A stretch of 37,770 nucleotides of DNA from an uncultured Thiodictyon sp. (GTDB taxonomy: Bacteria; Pseudomonadota; Gammaproteobacteria; Chromatiales; Chromatiaceae). Numbering within the stretch: the stretch's first letter is position 1; the number at the start of each line of letters is the position of its first letter. A program made the translations under genes and the position numbers. Under the pieces are notes generated by a model. The model was not told the origin of the DNA and searched no databases. It worked only from the letters and a program-made list of their open reading frames with translations. The DNA lies in assembly GCF_903828115.1 (NCBI RefSeq), contig NZ_CAIKKU010000645.1, forward strand, positions 1 to 37,770. The letters are read 5' to 3'. This document shows, one piece after another, positions 1 to 8,657 of the stretch.

Positions 1-1129
1 CGGCTAAGGGCTGGCTGACGGAAGGTCACCGTCAGGTGGGGAAGACGATGATGTTTCAACAGCCTGAACGGCTAAGGGCTGGCTGACTATGCTCATCACC
101 TCAACAATGGACGTTCTCCTATCTGTTTCAACAGCCTGAACGGCTAAGGGCTGGCTGACGCGATCGGAAAGAACGACATGCGCATCAAAAAATGTTTCTA
201 CAGCCTGAACGGCTAAGGGCTGGCTGACTTGGCCGCGTCCGCGGCGGCCGTTGCCCTGTTCGGTTTCAACAGCCTGAACGGCTAAGGGCTGGCTGACCGA
301 CCATTCAGACGCCTGTCGTTGGCAAGAAATGGTTTCAACAGCCTGAACGGCTAAGGGCTGGCTGACTCCTGCAGAGGTTACGTTGTACCTCTCAATAGGG
401 TTTCAACAGCCTGAACGGCTAAGGGCTGGCTGACCCTCTACCCGCCCCCGCCCAGGGAGCTTCCCAAAAGTTTCAACAGCCTGAACGGCTAAGGGCTGGC
501 TGACCCATGGATGGATCCCGGAAGAACACGAGTCGTCGTCGTTTCAACAGCCTGAACGGCTAAGGGCTGGCTGACGGAGGGGGCATGGGAGATACGACTG
601 CAGCATAGAGTTTCAACAGCCTGAACGGCTAAGGGCTGGCTGACGAAATGGGAAACATATCCCAAGATACAGCAGAAGAAGTTTCAACAGCCTGAACGGC
701 TAAGGGCTGGCTGACAATTTCGAGGTATTTGTGCTTGGTGGGGTCGGATCTGTTTCAACAGCCTGAACGGCTAAGGGCTGGCTGACGCCTATGTTCGGTG
801 GGATGTGGAACAGTTGACGTGTTTCAACAGCCTGAACGGCTAAGGGCTGGCTGACAATGCGCCGACTTCAATCGAGCCGACGATGTCGGTTTCAACAGCC
901 TGAACGGCTAAGGGCTGGCTGACGTTAACGCAGGATTGTTTGGGTGGTATGTGTGTGTTTCAACAGCCTGAACGGCTAAGGGCTGGCTGACGGTATCACG
1001 GTGACAGGAATAGGGGTTGCATTTCTGTTTCAACAGCCTGAACGGCTAAGGGCTGGCTGACCCGATTTTGACCGCCAATGCCAAGGTTGCCGTCGTTTCA
1101 ACAGCCTGAACGGCTAAGGGCTGGCTGAC
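1..1129 (-). CRISPR. CRISPR array, 17 repeats (first cut by window edge), 16 spacers, type III
   Basis: A 35-bp repeat recurs at 53, 125, 194, 263, 332, 400, 470, 541, 610, 681, 752, 821, 889, 957, 1027 and 1095, with a 19-bp partial copy at 1-19. Spacers are 33-37 bp and all differ. Read on the minus strand the repeat ends in GTTGAAAC, the usual type III 5' crRNA handle. Directly before the handle lies a short stem, AGCC, loop GTTCA, GGCT, as expected for Cas6 cleavage at the stem base. The copy at 194-228 has one substitution (GTTTCTAC instead of GTTTCAAC on the plus strand) and lies towards the leader-distal side. Orientation, handle and position directly downstream of cas2 all agree that the array is transcribed leftwards from a leader at 1130-1386. 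The array continues beyond the window. Confidence 0.98.
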
Positions 1130-1386
1130 AGCCCCACTGAAATCGCTCACCAGCCCAATCAGTTACGGACGCTTTCGGCGACTTGCGGATTCCGGTCCTC
1201 GGTGCGCTCCGGCCAGCCCGCCGAAGCCGCGCAACCAAAGCGTAACCCACTGAATCTCAAGAACCGGCGACTCAGGGCTCGCACGGTTTCCGGGAATCGC
1301 CCGTAACGGTGCGATTCTATTGCTTTTGATTGTTAAAGAGCAAGCCCCGCGGGGGGCCGGGTCCGTGAGTCGCCGCCGGCCGCCGT
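1130..1386 (-). promoter_or_regulatory. CRISPR leader between cas2 and the array
   Basis: No gene is visible in these 257 bases. They lie between the cas2 stop codon and the first, leader-proximal repeat. On the minus strand the region holds a GC hairpin (GCCCC and GGGGC arms near 1344-1357), an exact boxA at 1342-1331 and an AT-rich stretch. A possible sigma70-like promoter, TTGCTC-N18-TAGAAT (1343-1314), overlaps the boxA. If that promoter were the only one, boxA would not be transcribed, so boxA function requires read-through from the cas operon or a promoter further upstream. Confidence 0.75.
1331..1342 (-). promoter_or_regulatory. boxA antitermination element in the CRISPR leader
   Basis: The minus strand reads TGCTCTTTAACA, identical over 12 bases to the E. 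coli rRNA-operon boxA bound by NusB/NusE. It lies about 200 nt upstream of the first repeat, in the sense orientation of the array. BoxA-directed Nus antitermination has been shown experimentally for Salmonella CRISPR arrays, where it protects the long untranslated RNA from Rho. The role here is inferred from sequence and position. Confidence 0.8.
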
Positions 1387-1665
1387 TCAGAGGATGACGA
1401 CGGCCGGGACCGCGGCCACGGCGCCGCCGTCCAGGGTGGCGGACGACTGGCGGCAGGCGGCGCAGATCCGATAGAAGCGGATATCGTCGTCCTCGCCGAC
1501 CAGGGCCCGCAGGTCCTCGCGCAGCATATCGAGGTCGCGGCGGTCGCGCACGATGATTTCAAAGACGGAGCGCTGGACGCGCTCGCCATAGCGCAGCAAC
1601 AGGTCGCCGACGCGGCGGCGCAGGCGGTCGTCGCTGATGTCGAAGGAGGCGACATAGACCTCCAT
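1387..1665 (-). CDS. cas2: CRISPR-associated endonuclease/integration subunit Cas2
   Basis: This 92-residue protein is the standard Cas2 length. It starts MEVYVASFDISDDRLRRR, the typical first beta strand and conserved Asp (D9) of the Cas2 ferredoxin fold. The following stretch, RVGDLLLRYGERVQRSVFE, is also characteristic. Cas2 dimers bridge two Cas1 dimers in the spacer integration complex. Its ATG shares one base with the TGA of the upstream RT-Cas1 gene (TGATG), so translation is probably coupled. It is the last gene of the cas operon before the leader and array. Confidence 0.96.
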   Translation of the reverse strand: MEVYVASFDISDDRLRRRVGDLLLRYGERVQRSVFEIIVRDRRDLDMLREDLRALVGEDDDIRFYRICAACRQSSATLDGGAVAAVPAVVIL

Positions 1666-4600
1666 CAGCGCGCGACCCAGGCAGTAAAGGGCGTCCCGCC
1701 GCGCATGGCCTCGATCAGGCGCCGATTCTGGCCGTGGATCTGCTGCAGGATGGACCGGGATTCACCCTCGGCCAGGGACTCCGCCGGCGCCTCCAGGCGC
1801 TCCCAGATCAGGGCCAGATAGCGGCGCAGGGCCGCGGGGGAGAGTCGGCAGCCCAGGGTGGGGTCCAGGTGAAACTCCTCCGGTTTGAGGCCCTGGCGGG
1901 TGACGGCGCGCAGGGCGGCGCGCTCGATGACGTGGCGGAACGGCTCCATCAGGTCGGAGGCCAGCGCGGCATGGCGCCCGTGGGGCTGGTGATAGAAGCC
2001 GATCCAGGGATAGAGCCCGGCGACCCGCAGCAGGGTGTCGACATGGGCATAGAGCAGCGTATAGCCCAAGGAGAGGAGCGCATTGAAGGGGTCGCGCGGC
2101 GGGCGGCGGTTGCGCCCGTCGAAGCCGTAGGCGGCCGGAATGGTCGCGGCCAGGGCCTGGAAGTAGGCGCGGGCGGCGGCGCCCTCGATACCGTTCAAGG
2201 TACTCGGGTCCGGGGCCTGGGCCGCGTCCAGGGCGGCCTGGTGCAGCGCCTGGCGGGCGGTCTCGAAACCGCTCGGTTGGCGCTGGCGCAGCAGTTCGCG
2301 TTGGTGGCGGATGCGCGCGACGATGACCGCACGGGCGGCGGCCAGGGCCCACTGAGGGTCGGCACAGCGCGCCTGTTGGGTGAGCCAGAAGCCAGCCCCC
2401 TCGGCACCGGGCCGCCCGCTCCAGGCACTGCCCTGGTAGGTGCCGCCGCCGCTGGCAAAATGGATGGGGACCTGGTGGGCGAAGGCGGCGCGCAGGGCCG
2501 GGGTGGTGACGTGGTGTTGGCCGAAGCAGACGACGGCCTGGAGCTGCCGCCAGGGACTTTCGGTGACGGTCTGATCATCGCGGGTGGCGACCAGGCGGCC
2601 CTGGCGGGTGGCGATCAGTACGGGGGCACCGGTGATGAGCAGGAGTTGACCCGCGTCCGTCAGTTGGCCGAGTCCGGCGGGGGCGGCGGGGTCGCGCACC
2701 GGCGTGGCGGGCCCGCCCGACACCTGCGGCGCGGCGGGAGGCGCCGGCGGCGGCTCCGGCCCCGTGGGGCCGAGCGGGACCGGCGGGCTGCGGGTGAGAC
2801 GGGCGAGCCAACTGCCAGCGGCCGGGGGCTTGGGCGCGCCGCTGGGGGTGCTCGCGTGCCCCTGACCGGCGGTGTCGATAACCAGGTCGTTGAGGAAGAG
2901 GAAGCCCAGGTAGCGGAACCCCTGGTCGAAGCCGACGCTGCGGCTCTTATCCTCGTTGAGCGTGAGCCCAAGCTCGGCCAGCGAGCGGCGCACCGCCGCC
3001 CCGGCGGCCTCGGCGCGCTCGCGGTCCTTGCACAAGACCACGAAGTCGTCGGCATAGCGCACCAGCCGAAAGCCGGCGTGCTCCAGGTCGCTGTCCATAT
3101 CGTCGAGCATGAGGTTGGCGAGCATCGGGCTCAACGGCGCCCCCTGGGGCAGGCCGCGGCTGCGCTCGATGCGCATCCCCTGATAGTCGACGGGGGCGGC
3201 CATCCAGGCGAGCAGCAGGTCCACGGCCGGGTCGTCGCGGTAGAGGGCGCGCAGGCGCTCGCCCAAGCGCTGCCAGTCCAGGTTGTCGAAAAAGCCTTGA
3301 ATGTCGGCCTCGTAGACCCACCGGTAGCCGTCGCGCCAGGCGCGTTGGATGGCGCTGCCGGCGGTGTGGCGCGAATGCCCGGGGCGGTAGGCGTGGCTGG
3401 CGGCGGAGAAGACGGACTCCAGCGCGGGGGCGATGCGCTGGACCAGGGCGCGCTGCACCACGCGGTCCCAGAAGGGCGGGATGGCGAGCCCGCGCAGGTC
3501 TCCGTCGCGTTCACGAAACACCACCCCGGCCAGGGCCGGGGGCTGGTAGTCGGCCTCCCGCAGGCGGTTGCCCAGGCGCTCCAGGCGGTCGGCCAACTGC
3601 TCTTCCTCATCCGGGTCGGGCAGGTCCGGATACTCGGTGTCCCAGGTGGCGTAGGCGTCGTCCGGGGCGCCCTGGGGCTCGCCCGCGCCCGCGTCGGCGT
3701 GGCCGCCGGCGTTGGCCTTGCGCACCTGATTGTCGCGGATGACACGGTAGGCGGCGTAGAGGTTGTCGTCGCGGGCGGCGGCGGCCAGGAGCGAGGCGGC
3801 GGGCTCCACGCCGGGGGCGGTGCTCCAGCCGTCGGGGGTCTCCAGCCGATAGCGCCCGAGTCCGAGTGCGCGCCGTTCGCCCAGGCCCAGGTATTGCCCC
3901 AGGACCAGGAGGCGCAGCCAGTCCGGCGGGATGGCGGTGGCCGGGCCCAGGTCGAGCTCCCCGGTGAGGCCGCCGACCGGGCTCGACTGACCGGCGGCGT
4001 CGCGGTACTCGCTGTCGACCCAGAAGAGGTGCCCGGCGGGCGCCGGCAGTACGCTCGGGACCGAGCGCGGCGGGGCGCTACCGCCGCGCTCGCGCAGCAG
4101 GCTGGCGGCGGCGTCATAGAGTCGGCGCGGCAGCAGACCGTCGGCCAGGTCCGCGGCGCAGTGGCAGAAGCGGGCCTCGCCCTTGAGTGACTCGGTGGCC
4201 GCCGCGCCCTGCCCCGTCGCCTGGCGCTGATCCAGCCGCACCGGGCTCAGCCAGCGCAGCCGGATGGCGGGCGCATGGGTCCAGAGCGCGGTTTCGGCCA
4301 GGAGTCGCTCCAGGTCATACAGCGTCAGGTCGGCGACGCTCGCCACGGGGTCCCCGGAAAACAGGTCCTGCAGCGCGCTGAGGCGCAGGTTGTCGCGCAA
4401 CGGCACCTGGGGCGCGGTGCGCGGAGCGGACCCCGGCAGGCCGCGCAGCCCGGTCAGCAGCCTGGCCAGCGCGGCCTCACTGCCGGGCAGGCCATAGACG
4501 GCGAAGCGGTAGCCGTCCCCGGCGCGGTAGTCGGTGCGCCCGCTCTCGGGGGCGTCGCTGGCGAGCAGGGTGTGAAAGGGCTCCGGCGACCCGGCCAGGT

Positions 4601-4736
4601 GGCGAACCAAGGCATGGACAGCCGCCTGGTGGAAGAAGCTGAAGCGCGCCTCGGCGGTCAGTTCCAGGGTGACCGCCAGGGCGCGGAGGGGCAGCAGGGC
4701 GGCGAAGGGGAAGGCGGTGGGGGTTGAATCAGTCAC
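1665..4736 (-). CDS. cas1: Cas6-reverse transcriptase-Cas1 fusion protein
   Basis: This is a 1023-residue three-domain protein. Residues 1-310 look like Cas6, with a glycine-rich loop near 283-296 (LGLGERRALGLGRY); Cas6 cuts the crRNA precursor. Residues 380-620 are a group II intron-like reverse transcriptase: motif A Asp at 478 (EADIQGFFDNLD), RGLPQGAPLSPMLAN at 527-541 and YADD at 561-564, so the catalytic triad is intact. A proline/alanine linker (about 625-690) leads to Cas1 at 690-1023, with the expected catalytic residues E851 (NGIEGAAAR), H916 (GFYHQ) and E931 (DLMEPFR). Fusions of this kind in type III loci (Marinomonas mediterranea is the studied example) acquire spacers from RNA by reverse transcription. 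The start is a GTG; 42 bp separate it from the upstream RAMP gene. All active-site residues I can identify are present, so I expect a working adaptation enzyme. Confidence 0.96.
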   Translation of the reverse strand: MTDSTPTAFPFAALLPLRALAVTLELTAEARFSFFHQAAVHALVRHLAGSPEPFHTLLASDAPESGRTDYRAGDGYRFAVYGLPGSEAALARLLTGLRGLPGSAPRTAPQVPLRDNLRLSALQDLFSGDPVASVADLTLYDLERLLAETALWTHAPAIRLRWLSPVRLDQRQATGQGAAATESLKGEARFCHCAADLADGLLPRRLYDAAASLLRERGGSAPPRSVPSVLPAPAGHLFWVDSEYRDAAGQSSPVGGLTGELDLGPATAIPPDWLRLLVLGQYLGLGERRALGLGRYRLETPDGWSTAPGVEPAASLLAAAARDDNLYAAYRVIRDNQVRKANAGGHADAGAGEPQGAPDDAYATWDTEYPDLPDPDEEEQLADRLERLGNRLREADYQPPALAGVVFRERDGDLRGLAIPPFWDRVVQRALVQRIAPALESVFSAASHAYRPGHSRHTAGSAIQRAWRDGYRWVYEADIQGFFDNLDWQRLGERLRALYRDDPAVDLLLAWMAAPVDYQGMRIERSRGLPQGAPLSPMLANLMLDDMDSDLEHAGFRLVRYADDFVVLCKDRERAEAAGAAVRRSLAELGLTLNEDKSRSVGFDQGFRYLGFLFLNDLVIDTAGQGHASTPSGAPKPPAAGSWLARLTRSPPVPLGPTGPEPPPAPPAAPQVSGGPATPVRDPAAPAGLGQLTDAGQLLLITGAPVLIATRQGRLVATRDDQTVTESPWRQLQAVVCFGQHHVTTPALRAAFAHQVPIHFASGGGTYQGSAWSGRPGAEGAGFWLTQQARCADPQWALAAARAVIVARIRHQRELLRQRQPSGFETARQALHQAALDAAQAPDPSTLNGIEGAAARAYFQALAATIPAAYGFDGRNRRPPRDPFNALLSLGYTLLYAHVDTLLRVAGLYPWIGFYHQPHGRHAALASDLMEPFRHVIERAALRAVTRQGLKPEEFHLDPTLGCRLSPAALRRYLALIWERLEAPAESLAEGESRSILQQIHGQNRRLIEAMRGGTPFTAWVAR

Positions 4737-4778
4737 TGTGGCGGCCCGCCGTCTGGGTCAGGTGCTGCATTGTCATTC

Positions 4779-7133
4779 TCAGAGGTATGGCAGCGTCGGC
4801 AGGGGCTGTCCGGGCGTGATTTTCCCCAGCACCTGATGGCCTCCGGGTTGCGCGTTGGCGACAAACCATTTGAAGGTCTCATCCTCGGTCCTGCCAGGAT
4901 CGGCTGGATTGCTCTGCCGCTGCTGCGCGGTCAGTGGGGTATGCACCGGGGTGCCTGGTTGGAGTTTCGTCGGGTCGCCCAGGGTGGTGAGGATGGCGAG
5001 CGCGTTCTCATCGATCAGCCGTGGGTTCCACCAGGGCTGGTGCTCGGGGGCCAGGTCCCTGGACCAGTCGCCGGAACCGGTGCTCGCCACGACGGCGGCG
5101 GCCTCGCGCGGATAGCGCGCCGCCCAGGCGGGGGCGCCTACCCCGGGCTGGCCGCGTAGCCAACCGCGGGCATAGCGCGGCTGTTCGAGGGCTTTAAGTC
5201 CGTAGCGGTGCTGCCGGTCCACCAGGAACAGTCCGGCAATGTCCACGCAGACGGTCCCGAGTCCGAGCGACTTGCCCAGCCCGAGCTTGTGCCGGTGGGC
5301 GTCGCTGGGGCGCAGCGCGGCGACGAGCAGGGTCAGTTCCGCGTCGCTCAGGTTGTCGAAGTCCAGGTGAAACCAGAAGGGGTTGCCTTTCTCCGGCACC
5401 AGTGGCCGACAGGAGAGGCGCAAGTGGTCGCGTTGGTCCCCTGCCCGACTCGTGCAGGTCCAGGGCTCGGGGTTGTCGCCGACGAAGCCTGCCGCCGGGT
5501 GGTGGAGATAGAACTTGCGGCCGTTGGGGCGGTGCGGCCCGCCGGCGTCGTTGCCCAAGCGGCCCTTGGGGATGTAGGTCTGCGGGTTGGACCCGTCATG
5601 GAAATAGAGCGCCGGCGAGGGGGGCTTGGGGCTCGACAGGGTCTTAAGGGTGAGCGGGTGACTGGCGGTCTTGGGTGCCCGGAAGGCGACGGCATCGAAA
5701 ACGCGCACGCGGGACGCCAGGGCACTGGCACTGGGATCGTCCTTTTCCCTGCCATCCTCCACGACGCCGAACAGCAGTTCAGCGGGGGTCAGCCCCGGGC
5801 GTGGTTTTAGGTCCTTGGGGTCCGCACGCAAGGGGGTCAGCACATGGTTGTGGGTCAGGGCATCGAAAAAGTCGTGGGTGGACTTGCCCAGCCGACGGCG
5901 CCAGATAGCGCAGATGGCGATCTCCTTGATCGCCCCCTGTTCGTCCACGTCGAAATAGACCAGGTCCCCGTCCCGGCACCGCCAATGGTCGATGCCGCTC
6001 AGGGCGAAGGGGTGGCGGTTGTCGGTCTCGTCGGCACGCTCCTTGGCGAGTGCGTGAAAGGTCTCCACGACCTGTTGGGGCACGGGTAGGTGGGGCTCGG
6101 GTTTGCCGTCCGGATGCGGGATTAGGATCTCGTGTTTCTTGGTAGGTGGCATCTCGTCGGCCCGGCCATCAATGCCCAGGACGCGCAGGTAGCCGCGCAC
6201 ATAAAGGTTTTTCTGAGGCTCCGACAACTGGCCCCACTGCGCCAGCGTACAGACGTGCTCCAACTGGCGTCCGAGCAGATAGTTTCCGTCTTTCGCCTTG
6301 AGGGCTGGCCGCGCGGGATCGAAGGGGTGCTTGAGATCGGCGTCAATTGGCTCGAGCACGGACCTTTGGAAGGTCATGCCTGAGGTCAGCTTTGCATAGT
6401 AGTAGCAGGGGTGCGCCGGATCGAAGCTCGTCGGATGCTCGGTCGCGAGGAAGGTTTCGACACGGAGCCTTGGCTGGGTGCCGCCGCCCGCGACTGGGAC
6501 TGGCTCATAGCCATCCACATAGGCGGTCAGCACTTGACCCCAAGTGAAGTCCTTGAAGACCGGGCGCCAGCGCGGGGGGAGCGCGAATCGGTCGCCCACT
6601 CGATGCAGTGTCGGCAGACCCACGGGGACGAGATCGAACCGGGGGCCAGCAGCCCCGGCCGGTTTGCGCTCGACCAGGCGGCCAAGTGCTGAGAGGGTGT
6701 CCTCGCCCATGTTGACGCGCACTGAATAGGCGCGGTCCTCCAGGACCCGCAGGCTGGACTGGCTGATGGCCTCGGCCACGGCACTAACCATGCCGCGCAG
6801 TGAGCTGCCGGGGAAGCCGGGCCAGGTGTGGTCCTTGCCCTGGGGGTCGCGCCAGGTGGTCCGATAGGGCTCGACCTGCTTCGCCCCGTTGGGATTACCG
6901 TCCGCGGGAGCGGTTTGGGCACCGCCGACAAGGGTGGGACGCTCCAGATCGAGCCGACAGACGAGGCGCCCGGAGTGGGTGCCGGGCACCCAGCGGTCAT
7001 GGCGGGCGGGGTGGGCCGAGCGGCCTTCCTTGATGTCGGCATAGTCCTCGGTTTCGACGGCCCTGTCCTGTCCGTCACGGTGGACGCGCCCGGTGGCGGG
7101 GACGAAGTGGTAGGGGTTGTGGAATTCGCGCAT
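4779..7133 (-). CDS. TIGR03986-type CRISPR-associated RAMP protein
   Basis: This 784-residue protein starts MREFHNPYHFVPATG, which I recognise as the amino end of the TIGR03986 family of type III RAMP proteins. An early RAMP signature, PGSSLRGM, is at 109-114, and a glycine-rich loop, KLGLGKSLGLGTV, is at 616-628. The size suggests more than one RRM-like RAMP fold with inserted segments. It probably forms part of the crRNA-bound effector backbone. It lies 18 bp downstream of the tandem Cas7 gene and 42 bp upstream of Cas6-RT-Cas1, in one operon. The family match is from recognition of the amino terminus and motifs; its exact place in the complex is unknown to me. Confidence 0.85.
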   Translation of the reverse strand: MREFHNPYHFVPATGRVHRDGQDRAVETEDYADIKEGRSAHPARHDRWVPGTHSGRLVCRLDLERPTLVGGAQTAPADGNPNGAKQVEPYRTTWRDPQGKDHTWPGFPGSSLRGMVSAVAEAISQSSLRVLEDRAYSVRVNMGEDTLSALGRLVERKPAGAAGPRFDLVPVGLPTLHRVGDRFALPPRWRPVFKDFTWGQVLTAYVDGYEPVPVAGGGTQPRLRVETFLATEHPTSFDPAHPCYYYAKLTSGMTFQRSVLEPIDADLKHPFDPARPALKAKDGNYLLGRQLEHVCTLAQWGQLSEPQKNLYVRGYLRVLGIDGRADEMPPTKKHEILIPHPDGKPEPHLPVPQQVVETFHALAKERADETDNRHPFALSGIDHWRCRDGDLVYFDVDEQGAIKEIAICAIWRRRLGKSTHDFFDALTHNHVLTPLRADPKDLKPRPGLTPAELLFGVVEDGREKDDPSASALASRVRVFDAVAFRAPKTASHPLTLKTLSSPKPPSPALYFHDGSNPQTYIPKGRLGNDAGGPHRPNGRKFYLHHPAAGFVGDNPEPWTCTSRAGDQRDHLRLSCRPLVPEKGNPFWFHLDFDNLSDAELTLLVAALRPSDAHRHKLGLGKSLGLGTVCVDIAGLFLVDRQHRYGLKALEQPRYARGWLRGQPGVGAPAWAARYPREAAAVVASTGSGDWSRDLAPEHQPWWNPRLIDENALAILTTLGDPTKLQPGTPVHTPLTAQQRQSNPADPGRTEDETFKWFVANAQPGGHQVLGKITPGQPLPTLPYL

Positions 7134-7151
7134 GGCATGGTCCTCGTCGGT

Positions 7152-8657
7152 TCAACGCGGGGCAGCGGCAGTCCGGGGATGAAGGGCGGTGATGGCAGTC
7201 GCGATCTCCTGGTGCAGGGCCTCGACCCAGGACTGCGCCGAGGCGAGGCTGAAGCGCCTACCGATCCAGTCGAGCAACCCCTTGCCATGGGGATCGGTCC
7301 AGGCGCCGACGGCGGTGCCGGCCTGTTGCAGCTCCACCTCCAAGGCCCCATAGCCGCGCGATTTGCCCCAGCCGGCGGCCAGATCGCCCTCCAATGCGTC
7401 GCGGGCGAGCAGGAGCAGGAGCGCCTTCTCCCAGTCCGCCAGGTCCCCAAGCCGGGTATCGAGGCGGATGTCCGCGTCGAGGATGCCGCAGCGGGCGGCC
7501 CTTGCCTGATAGAGCTTGTGACGCTCGCCGCCACCGGTGAAGCGGTCAATGGCGACGAAGGTCTGTTCAATGGCGTCGCAGGGTTGGGCGGCGACGGCGT
7601 CACCGATCCAGAGCCGGCCGCGCCGACCGGTGGTGCCGAACAGCCGGCCGAGCAGGTCATCCCCGACCTGATCCGCAGCGCAGCCTGGGGACTGGGCGGC
7701 AGCAACCGTGACCAGGATGCGGCGGGCGCGCCCGCGCAGCAGTCCACGCAGGGATGACGCGGGGATCCGGGCGTGGCCGTCCGGGGTGCGGCTGAATTCC
7801 AGGTCCGGGTCGTGGCGCTCGTCTGCCTCCGCCGCGGGGCCTGGGTCACGACGGTCTTCGGTGACGAGTCCGGGCTCGTTGACGAGGAGTGGACCCAGGG
7901 GACGCAGCCGGACACGGATCTGGTGGCCGGGCGCCAGCGGCGGCGGCACCGCCGCGGGAGTGCTCGTGAGGGTTCGGAAGGCTTGGTCGAGCGGGCGGTC
8001 GGCGTCGTCCAGCCAGGCAGCGAGTGCGGCGCGATTGAGGTAATCCACCCGGTCCAGGGTCCAGCACAGACGCCCCTGCAGCCGGCTCGCGCCGCGTCCG
8101 ATGGCAGCGGCGGGACCACCGTCCAGACTTGCGAGCAACCCGAGCAGGGCGGCCAGTGCCCCCTGATCCAGATCGTCCGCCTCCAGCCTCAGGCTGAAGC
8201 GTGCACCCTCCGGGACGATTTCATGGCGGAACAGCAGGTGGTCGCCCACGGTGCCGGTGATTGGGTTGATACCGATGCCGTGCTGGATGGCGGTCGTGCG
8301 TTCCGGGTCCCAGTAAGGGCGACGGTCGGCGCCGGGCGCGCATGTCGAGGACGCCACCAGGGTGGCATCGAAGATCCGAACCCTGCCGGCCTCTTCCAGA
8401 CGCCCGAAGAGCCGGTCGGCCATGGCCGGTTGCGTGGCGCAGCGATCACGCAGGTGACCACGCAGCGTGGTAGCCGGGATATAGGGTTTACCGTCGGCGT
8501 CCAAACAGACGGCGCGGTACAGTCCCGGCGAGTCGTTTCTACCCTTGCGCTCGGCGAATGCCTGATCGGTGCCATCCCCCACATGCAGCGGGGAGCGACA
8601 TTCCAACCGGCCCAGGATGCACACGCGGGTGTAGACGAGGTCTTCAGTCAAGCACAT
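7152..8657 (-). CDS. cas7: Tandem Cas7-like (Csm3-type) double RAMP protein
   Basis: The 501-residue chain carries two copies of the same RAMP pattern. Repeat 1 (about 10-235) has SPLHVGDG at 22-29, NDSP at 41-44 and IPATTLRGHLR at 60-70. Repeat 2 (about 245-450) has IPASSLRGLLRGRAR at 298-312, DRFTGG at 371-376 and a glycine-rich GWGKSRGYGALEV at 429-441. In Csm3 the Asp preceding the IPGSSLKG motif cleaves target RNA. D42 of repeat 1 is in the equivalent place, and Asp residues at 283-285 could serve in repeat 2; this mapping is inferred by eye. The gene overlaps csx10 by 14 bp and lies 18 bp before the TIGR03986 gene. It should supply two backbone and target-cleavage units in one chain. 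Confidence 0.87.
   Translation of the reverse strand: MCLTEDLVYTRVCILGRLECRSPLHVGDGTDQAFAERKGRNDSPGLYRAVCLDADGKPYIPATTLRGHLRDRCATQPAMADRLFGRLEEAGRVRIFDATLVASSTCAPGADRRPYWDPERTTAIQHGIGINPITGTVGDHLLFRHEIVPEGARFSLRLEADDLDQGALAALLGLLASLDGGPAAAIGRGASRLQGRLCWTLDRVDYLNRAALAAWLDDADRPLDQAFRTLTSTPAAVPPPLAPGHQIRVRLRPLGPLLVNEPGLVTEDRRDPGPAAEADERHDPDLEFSRTPDGHARIPASSLRGLLRGRARRILVTVAAAQSPGCAADQVGDDLLGRLFGTTGRRGRLWIGDAVAAQPCDAIEQTFVAIDRFTGGGERHKLYQARAARCGILDADIRLDTRLGDLADWEKALLLLLARDALEGDLAAGWGKSRGYGALEVELQQAGTAVGAWTDPHGKGLLDWIGRRFSLASAQSWVEALHQEIATAITALHPRTAAAPR

Noticed and set aside
1314..1343. Sigma70-like TTGCTC-N18-TAGAAT promoter in the leader
   Set aside because: Not listed as a separate feature because the -35 match is weak and it overlaps the exact boxA, which needs to be transcribed; kept as an alternative in the leader entry.
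1734..4190. Long plus-strand open frame opposite the Cas6-RT-Cas1 gene
   Set aside because: Glycine/alanine-rich translation without domains; a GC-driven shadow of the recognised minus-strand gene.
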